Positions 6,644 through 10,552 of a DNA stretch of 10,552 nucleotides are shown in pieces; the first letter of the stretch is position 1, and every line of letters starts with the position of its first letter. Origin of the DNA: Planctomycetota bacterium (GTDB taxonomy: Bacteria > Planctomycetota > SZUA-567 > H5-PLA8 > CALKMO01); contig JAOACM010000106.1 in NCBI GenBank assembly GCA_026417845.1, positions 1-10,552 of the forward strand, read 5' to 3'. Below the pieces are notes generated by a model. It ran no database searches and was not told the DNA's origin. It saw only the letters and a program-made list of their open reading frames with translations. The translations under genes were made by a program, and so were the position numbers.

Positions 6644-8098
6644 CTATCTGACCCAGAATGCCTTGGCTGGCTTGCGTACGGCAAGGAATATGATGCATTC
6701 GAGTTTTTCAACGTATTGAACCATCCCGCCGTGCGTATAGGATGAGGCAAGGTCCACGCCCGGCGCCAAGGCCAGAGGCACGTCCTCTACCTTGTACGCT
6801 TCGAAGTCTCCCAGGTTGTCCGGAACGGTTATTTTCTGGCAGCAGACCTTCGCCGATTTTGGGCCATCCAATTCCTCGACCCCGAAGGAGATGAAGCGGT
6901 CGAGCGCGGGAATGTAGTGGAGGCCGAAGTTCTCTCCCCTGCCCTTGAGGTCCGGCAGCCTGGCGGCGTAGATCGGATAAGCTGGATCGTCCAGGTCCAG
7001 GACATTGATCGCGGCCGGTACCTGGCCGTACTCGCCGGCGAGCCAAGCCACGAGGGCGCGGCCGCGCGGGTGACCGTTGGATATCGCCGCGCTCCTGCAC
7101 ATGAAGCCGCCGTGCCCGCTGCCCTTCCTGCTGAAACGCGCCTTCGACCACGTGGCCCTGGCCAGCCCCCCGGACAGGTCGAGTATGCCGAACTCGTTGT
7201 CCCCCGTCCCGCCCAGGACGATCAGCTTCCTGTGCTTGGAGGAGAACTTCACGGTTCGGCCGCCGAAACTCGACGGCGCCAGCCACTCCGGCACCGGATC
7301 GGGCATGCGGGCCCACGCCCTGGTGTCCTCCCGCTGGTAATGCGAATACCACTTCTTTTTGCCGGAGGGCCAGAAATCGGCGCAGAGGGCCTGGTCTATG
7401 CCGTAGTAGAAGCCCGGAGCCATGAAGTGCACGTTAGGTATGAACCATACCCCTGTCCCGAGGCCCGTGTGCTCCGCGGGGATGTAGGCGTGCGCGTCGT
7501 AGCGGTAGGAGCCGAGCGGAACCTGGTCGGCGATCTCCATGTACTTCACCGGTGCCGGATATATCCACCCGCCGATGGCCACGGGGAACCCGCCGTCCCA
7601 CCTGGTCTTGTCGAACTTGTACAGAGGGAACTTCCGGCCTTCCGGAAGCGTCTCGGCAGCTTTGGGGTCCCAATAGAATTCGGCGCCCGGCTCGGCCTTC
7701 AGACAGTACGTGGGCTGCTGCCACACCTCGTACCGGGCCATATCGGAGTTCAGGTTGAGGGCTCCGGTATGGTTGGCGGCGAAGTTCTCCCCGCCCGATC
7801 CGAAGACGATCGCGCCGTACCTGCCGACTCCTCGGAAGAGGACGCCGCCGCCGTACCCGAATATGTTGGCCAGCGTGCCCGGGCCGCCATCGGCACAGGT
7901 GAACTGCGCGGGACTGGTCCCCCCCGGGAATGAGAGTTTCACATCGAGCATCGTGTTCTCGCCGATGTCGTATATGGTGTTTGGCTCAATCATGGCCTTC
8001 CGCCACTTCGGCCAGGGTTCGTCAGCCTTCCCGCTCTCGGCACACCTGGCGGCGCACGCGGCGGCCAGCACCGGAACGATAATGAACGAGTGCTTCAT
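6644..8098 (-). CDS. Exported galactose-oxidase/kelch-like beta-propeller protein, function unknown
   Basis: This is a 484-residue protein. The ATG at 8098 was chosen because GGAGGG lies 7 nt upstream and a signal peptide follows at once (MKHSFIIVPVLAAACAARCA); the frame itself opens further upstream, at 8203. Cys-15 follows AAA, a poor lipobox, so export by signal peptidase I is more likely than lipidation. The mature part has recurring propeller strands: IFGYGGGVLFRGVGRYGAIV (about 79-98), RKLIVLGGTGDNEFGILDL (about 290-308), GRALVAWLAGEYG (about 346-358), a YIPALDRFISFG strand (about 395-406) and a closing IIFLAVRKPAKAFWV (about 469-483). Gly-Gly pairs and aromatic strand ends of this kind are typical of kelch or galactose-oxidase-like propellers. 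The catalytic Tyr-Cys of galactose oxidase cannot be assigned. It stands 154 bp after the right-hand NHL gene in the same direction. The fold call is moderate; I do not recognise a function. Confidence 0.72.
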   Translation of the reverse strand: MKHSFIIVPVLAAACAARCAESGKADEPWPKWRKAMIEPNTIYDIGENTMLDVKLSFPGGTSPAQFTCADGGPGTLANIFGYGGGVLFRGVGRYGAIVFGSGGENFAANHTGALNLNSDMARYEVWQQPTYCLKAEPGAEFYWDPKAAETLPEGRKFPLYKFDKTRWDGGFPVAIGGWIYPAPVKYMEIADQVPLGSYRYDAHAYIPAEHTGLGTGVWFIPNVHFMAPGFYYGIDQALCADFWPSGKKKWYSHYQREDTRAWARMPDPVPEWLAPSSFGGRTVKFSSKHRKLIVLGGTGDNEFGILDLSGGLARATWSKARFSRKGSGHGGFMCRSAAISNGHPRGRALVAWLAGEYGQVPAAINVLDLDDPAYPIYAARLPDLKGRGENFGLHYIPALDRFISFGVEELDGPKSAKVCCQKITVPDNLGDFEAYKVEDVPLALAPGVDLASSYTHGGMVQYVEKLECIIFLAVRKPAKAFWVR

Positions 8099-8105
8099 GG
8101 ACTTT

Positions 8106-8111
8106 CCCTCC
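8106..8111 (-). promoter_or_regulatory. Ribosome binding site of the kelch-like gene
   Basis: The minus strand reads GGAGGG, 7 nt before the ATG at 8098. It decides the start in favour of this ATG over the in-frame upstream codon at 8203, which would put 35 unrelated residues in front of the signal peptide. Confidence 0.8.
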
Positions 8112-8230
8112 AACCCTATCGGCGCCGCCCTCAGGCTCGCATCCCACGGCCGCAGGCGCGCCCGCCCGAAAGGCGCGGGCGACACGGACCCCGGCCGGTA
8201 CACGATGCGCGGGAGCCGTCCGCCGATCGG

Positions 8231-8257
8231 AATGACGGCGGCCGCCGGAGTGTCATT
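8231..8257. repeat. Inverted repeat over the stop codon of the right NHL gene
   Basis: AATGAC (8231-8236) and GTCATT (8252-8257) form 6-bp arms around the 12-bp palindrome CGGCGGCCGCCG (8236-8247). It covers the TGA of the upstream gene at 8255-8253. A second imperfect GC-rich hairpin lies at 8160-8180 in the same 154-bp gap. Neither is followed by a U-run on the minus strand, so a role in ending transcription is only possible. Confidence 0.35.
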
Positions 8258-10552
8258 TCACGTCGCATGTAGCCTCGGCGGCATAAACCACCCTGGCCCT
8301 CAGCATCCGGCGGTTCAGGCTGTCGCCCATATAGACGTACCTGTCGGTGGCGCCGACGCCTATGAGCCAGGCGAAGGCGATCTCCGGCTGGGCGAAGGGG
8401 CTTTTCAGATCCGGCGGATCCCCGGGCCTCCGCGGCCTGATCTTCCCGGTCTCCGGATCCATGACCGGGCTGTCGGAGCCGCGGCTTTCCGCGTTGCCGT
8501 AACCGCCGAAGGTTGCGATAAGGTTGCCGTTGGCATCGAGCACGCCCACGCGGTAGCGGCCCAGATCGGGATACCAGACGCGGCCGTAGGGATCCACGTC
8601 GAAGCGGGTGTTTTCGCAGTTGCAGTAGTGCAGGTTTATCTGGCTGATGCCCGGATGTATCCAGAGAGCCCCCTTTACCCTGCTGGGCGAGAAATGGTCG
8701 TGGATCTGCCCGATCCACGTGGCGGTCTCGACGGTCTTCCAGGCCGGATCGGGATCCGGTTCATCCTGGCGGCGCCTGTAGAACGCGATTTCGAAACAAC
8801 CGCCCTTCGGGCCGAACTTGACGATGCTGCCGTACATCTGCGCGACGGCCGCGCGGGGGTCGCCGTTCCGCCAGCCTGACTTTATCGTGGCGGGGCCGGT
8901 GATACCGGCGAACTCCGGCGGGATGAGCCAGTCAAGCGGCCGGACCTGCTCGGCGACGTAGATGTTGCCCTCCTGGTCGAACCGGGGGCCGATTACCGAG
9001 TCGGAGGCACCCCAGACGATCGGATGCCTTCCCGGCCCGGGGCCGCCCTCGCCGGAAGGCAGATACTCGAACAGCGCGTGCGTTCCGTCCTTGCCTGCGG
9101 TCGGGTGGCCGTCGAAGATAAACAGGCGGCCGTCGCCGCGGATGCCGAGGGTGTGGGTCATGTATACCATTATCACGCGGCTGTAGATGGCGTTCGGCGG
9201 CCATGTTTTGGCTTCTTTTTCGTCCCTTGGAACGTAAGGCGCGTCCCACTTGAGCGGCTTTCCGTTCCTGTCGCATTTGTAGAGGTGACAGGGCCATCCC
9301 TGAACGTAGAGGTTGCCGTCGGGACCGGCCTCGACGAGGGAGCCGGCGGCGGTCGAACAGGTGCCTACAGTGAAGGTCTCGACGCGGTCGGCCCTTTCGT
9401 TGTAGCGCGCGAAATTGATGCGGTAGCCGGTGCCTGAGACGCGCCAGTAAACTTCGGCGTCCTCGCGGAAATGGTCCACGCTCAGCCCGACGAAGCCGCC
9501 GTCGCCGAGATCTCGGCCGCCGATCTTCGCCGGGTCGCCGAACTTCGTCCCGAGATCTTCTATACGCATCGGCGGCGACGCGTCGTTGACGATCCACAGT
9601 ATGGGGGGACTGGCGGCGGTGTCGGCGGCCATCTGCCACTCCAGGCCCCGCTTCGGCCAGACGGGGGTGGTCAGGACGGTCGAGGAGACAACGCCCGGAT
9701 CCCTCCACGATTTCAGCTTGAGCAGTTCGGCCCTGCCGTCCTTCCGGTCCGGTTTGAGAAGATACACCTCCCCGGTCTCACGGTTGACGGCCGCCAGTTC
9801 CGCACCCTCGGCCGGAAAGGAGCCGACGTATCTGCCGTCAGCTTCGGAGACGACCACCACCCGCCCGTTGGCGGGATCGCAGATCAGCAGGTTCCCCTTC
9901 CCGTCGGCGGCAATACCGGCGGGCGGACCGCCCAGATGCTTTTCGTCGTTGCCGGTCTTCTCCAGGTCGCCGAAGAAGACATCGGCCGGCGAGCGTTCCG
10001 GAAGCTTCACGCGGAAGACCGCGGGGCAGGGGGGGACCATGTTCTGCTTGTCGCCGTAGTTAGTCGCCTTTTTCGCGATTCCGCCGAAGCAGGCGTACCT
10101 GCCGTCGCCGGAGACGGCCAGGTAAGCCTTTTGCGGCACGTACGGATCGAGCGTCCTGAAGCTGGCGGAGGGCATAGCCGGCATCGGCCTGGGTGCGGCC
10201 AGCGGCGGAGGAGCCTTGGATCCGGTCGTATCCAGCATCCCGATAAACTCGTCCGGATGTATGAACAGCAGGCCGCCGGCCGGGGTGACGGCAATCTGAC
10301 CGTGACGCGCCCGCAAACGAAACGCCGTGTGCTGGCGCTGGTTGACGTGTATGACCATCGGGACGGTCATGCCGCCGATCTCCACCGGCACGCCGCCCAT
10401 CGCCTCTATCCATTCTTTCGCCGCGTTCGACGGCGGCGGAATCAGCGTGCGCTGGAATGTCCCGTCGCGGTTAATGGCAACCAGCCGCTGGGCCGACCAG
10501 TTGGGCACGCCGGCCCCCGCCGCGGTTACGGCGTACAGGGTGCCGTCCGGCC
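8253..10552 (-). CDS. NHL-type beta-propeller protein, N-terminus beyond the window
   Basis: The frame is open through the right edge (PDGTLYAVTAAGAG precedes the first internal GTG at 10508), so this is the last 766 residues of a longer protein. It consists of propeller repeats: PDGTLYAV, SGDGRYACFGG, GIAADGKGNLLICDPANGRV, DQEGNIYVAEQ and DPYGRVWYPDLGRYRVGVLD, then GNLIATFGGYGN and DRYVYMGDSLNRRMLRARV near the C-terminus. These are NHL-type strands with the D/N-R-V turn. A CNCENTRFDVD motif (Cys codons at 8616-8618 and 8622-8624) and a C-terminal ATCDVK add cysteines that could pair after export. By alignment to the protein at 18-1474, about 150 N-terminal residues are missing and would include a signal peptide and Ig-like domain, giving an estimated full length near 920. 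Ligand and role are unknown. The TGA stop is at 8255-8253. Confidence 0.85.
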   Translation of the reverse strand, partial: PDGTLYAVTAAGAGVPNWSAQRLVAINRDGTFQRTLIPPPSNAAKEWIEAMGGVPVEIGGMTVPMVIHVNQRQHTAFRLRARHGQIAVTPAGGLLFIHPDEFIGMLDTTGSKAPPPLAAPRPMPAMPSASFRTLDPYVPQKAYLAVSGDGRYACFGGIAKKATNYGDKQNMVPPCPAVFRVKLPERSPADVFFGDLEKTGNDEKHLGGPPAGIAADGKGNLLICDPANGRVVVVSEADGRYVGSFPAEGAELAAVNRETGEVYLLKPDRKDGRAELLKLKSWRDPGVVSSTVLTTPVWPKRGLEWQMAADTAASPPILWIVNDASPPMRIEDLGTKFGDPAKIGGRDLGDGGFVGLSVDHFREDAEVYWRVSGTGYRINFARYNERADRVETFTVGTCSTAAGSLVEAGPDGNLYVQGWPCHLYKCDRNGKPLKWDAPYVPRDEKEAKTWPPNAIYSRVIMVYMTHTLGIRGDGRLFIFDGHPTAGKDGTHALFEYLPSGEGGPGPGRHPIVWGASDSVIGPRFDQEGNIYVAEQVRPLDWLIPPEFAGITGPATIKSGWRNGDPRAAVAQMYGSIVKFGPKGGCFEIAFYRRRQDEPDPDPAWKTVETATWIGQIHDHFSPSRVKGALWIHPGISQINLHYCNCENTRFDVDPYGRVWYPDLGRYRVGVLDANGNLIATFGGYGNAESRGSDSPVMDPETGKIRPRRPGDPPDLKSPFAQPEIAFAWLIGVGATDRYVYMGDSLNRRMLRARVVYAAEATCDVK

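Noticed and set aside
5325..6719. 464-codon open frame on the plus strand across mutS and its leader
   Set aside because: It is antisense to mutS, whose motifs are unmistakable. The plus-strand translation is Arg/Pro/Ala-rich with no recognisable motif, a normal side effect of GC-rich coding DNA.
8099..8203. Upstream in-frame start for the kelch-like gene at 8203
   Set aside because: It would place 35 residues without family character before a clear signal peptide; the ATG at 8098 has GGAGGG at ideal distance.
6917..8879. Long plus-strand frames (6917-7933 and 7710-8879)
   Set aside because: Both are antisense to the kelch-like and right NHL genes and carry no protein family signal.
10506..10508. 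GTG at 10508 as the start of the right NHL gene
   Set aside because: The frame stays open and homologous to the left paralogue (PDGTLYAV) up to the window edge, so this GTG is internal.
1..10552. CRISPR array, insertion sequence, prophage or toxin-antitoxin/defence system
   Set aside because: I saw no regularly spaced repeats, transposase or integrase motifs, terminal inverted repeats with target duplications, or defence protein motifs on either strand.

Overview
The window is a GC-rich fragment (roughly two thirds G+C by eye) of a bacterial chromosome. All five supported genes lie on the minus strand. In transcription order, from right to left, they are: a large NHL-type beta-propeller protein cut off by the right edge (8253-10552); a secreted galactose-oxidase/kelch-like propeller protein (6644-8098); the DNA mismatch-repair ATPase MutS (3114-6179); an M14 zinc-carboxypeptidase-like protein (1556-2788); and a second NHL-type propeller protein with a signal peptide and a FlgD-like Ig domain, cut off by the left edge (18-1474). 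The first 17 bases are not genomic: they match the end of the Illumina Nextera transposase mosaic end. The contig therefore starts with leftover adapter, and the left gene ends there artificially.

The organism is probably an uncultivated bacterium. Families of long exported NHL propeller proteins like those at both edges are, in my recollection, common in Planctomycetota, Lentisphaerota and related PVC or neighbouring phyla. That is an inference from protein style and base composition; nothing here fixes the taxon. MutS is the only housekeeping gene. It carries unusually long Gly/Ala/Ser/Pro-rich inserts at its N-terminus, in the connector domain and before the C-terminal helices.

The genes do not form an obvious single pathway. 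Two propeller proteins are paralogues of each other (the visible parts align over about 320 residues), a third has a different propeller fold, and the M14-like protein has altered catalytic motifs. Gaps of 81, 325, about 464 and 154 bp separate the genes, so they look like independently translated neighbours more than a tight operon. The 325-bp gap upstream of the M14 gene holds a dense G-run cluster over the ribosome binding site, and possibly one or two very small ORFs. The 464-bp gap upstream of MutS holds a 14-bp tandem duplication and GC-rich inverted repeats but no convincing gene. I found no RNA gene, mobile element, CRISPR array or defence system.
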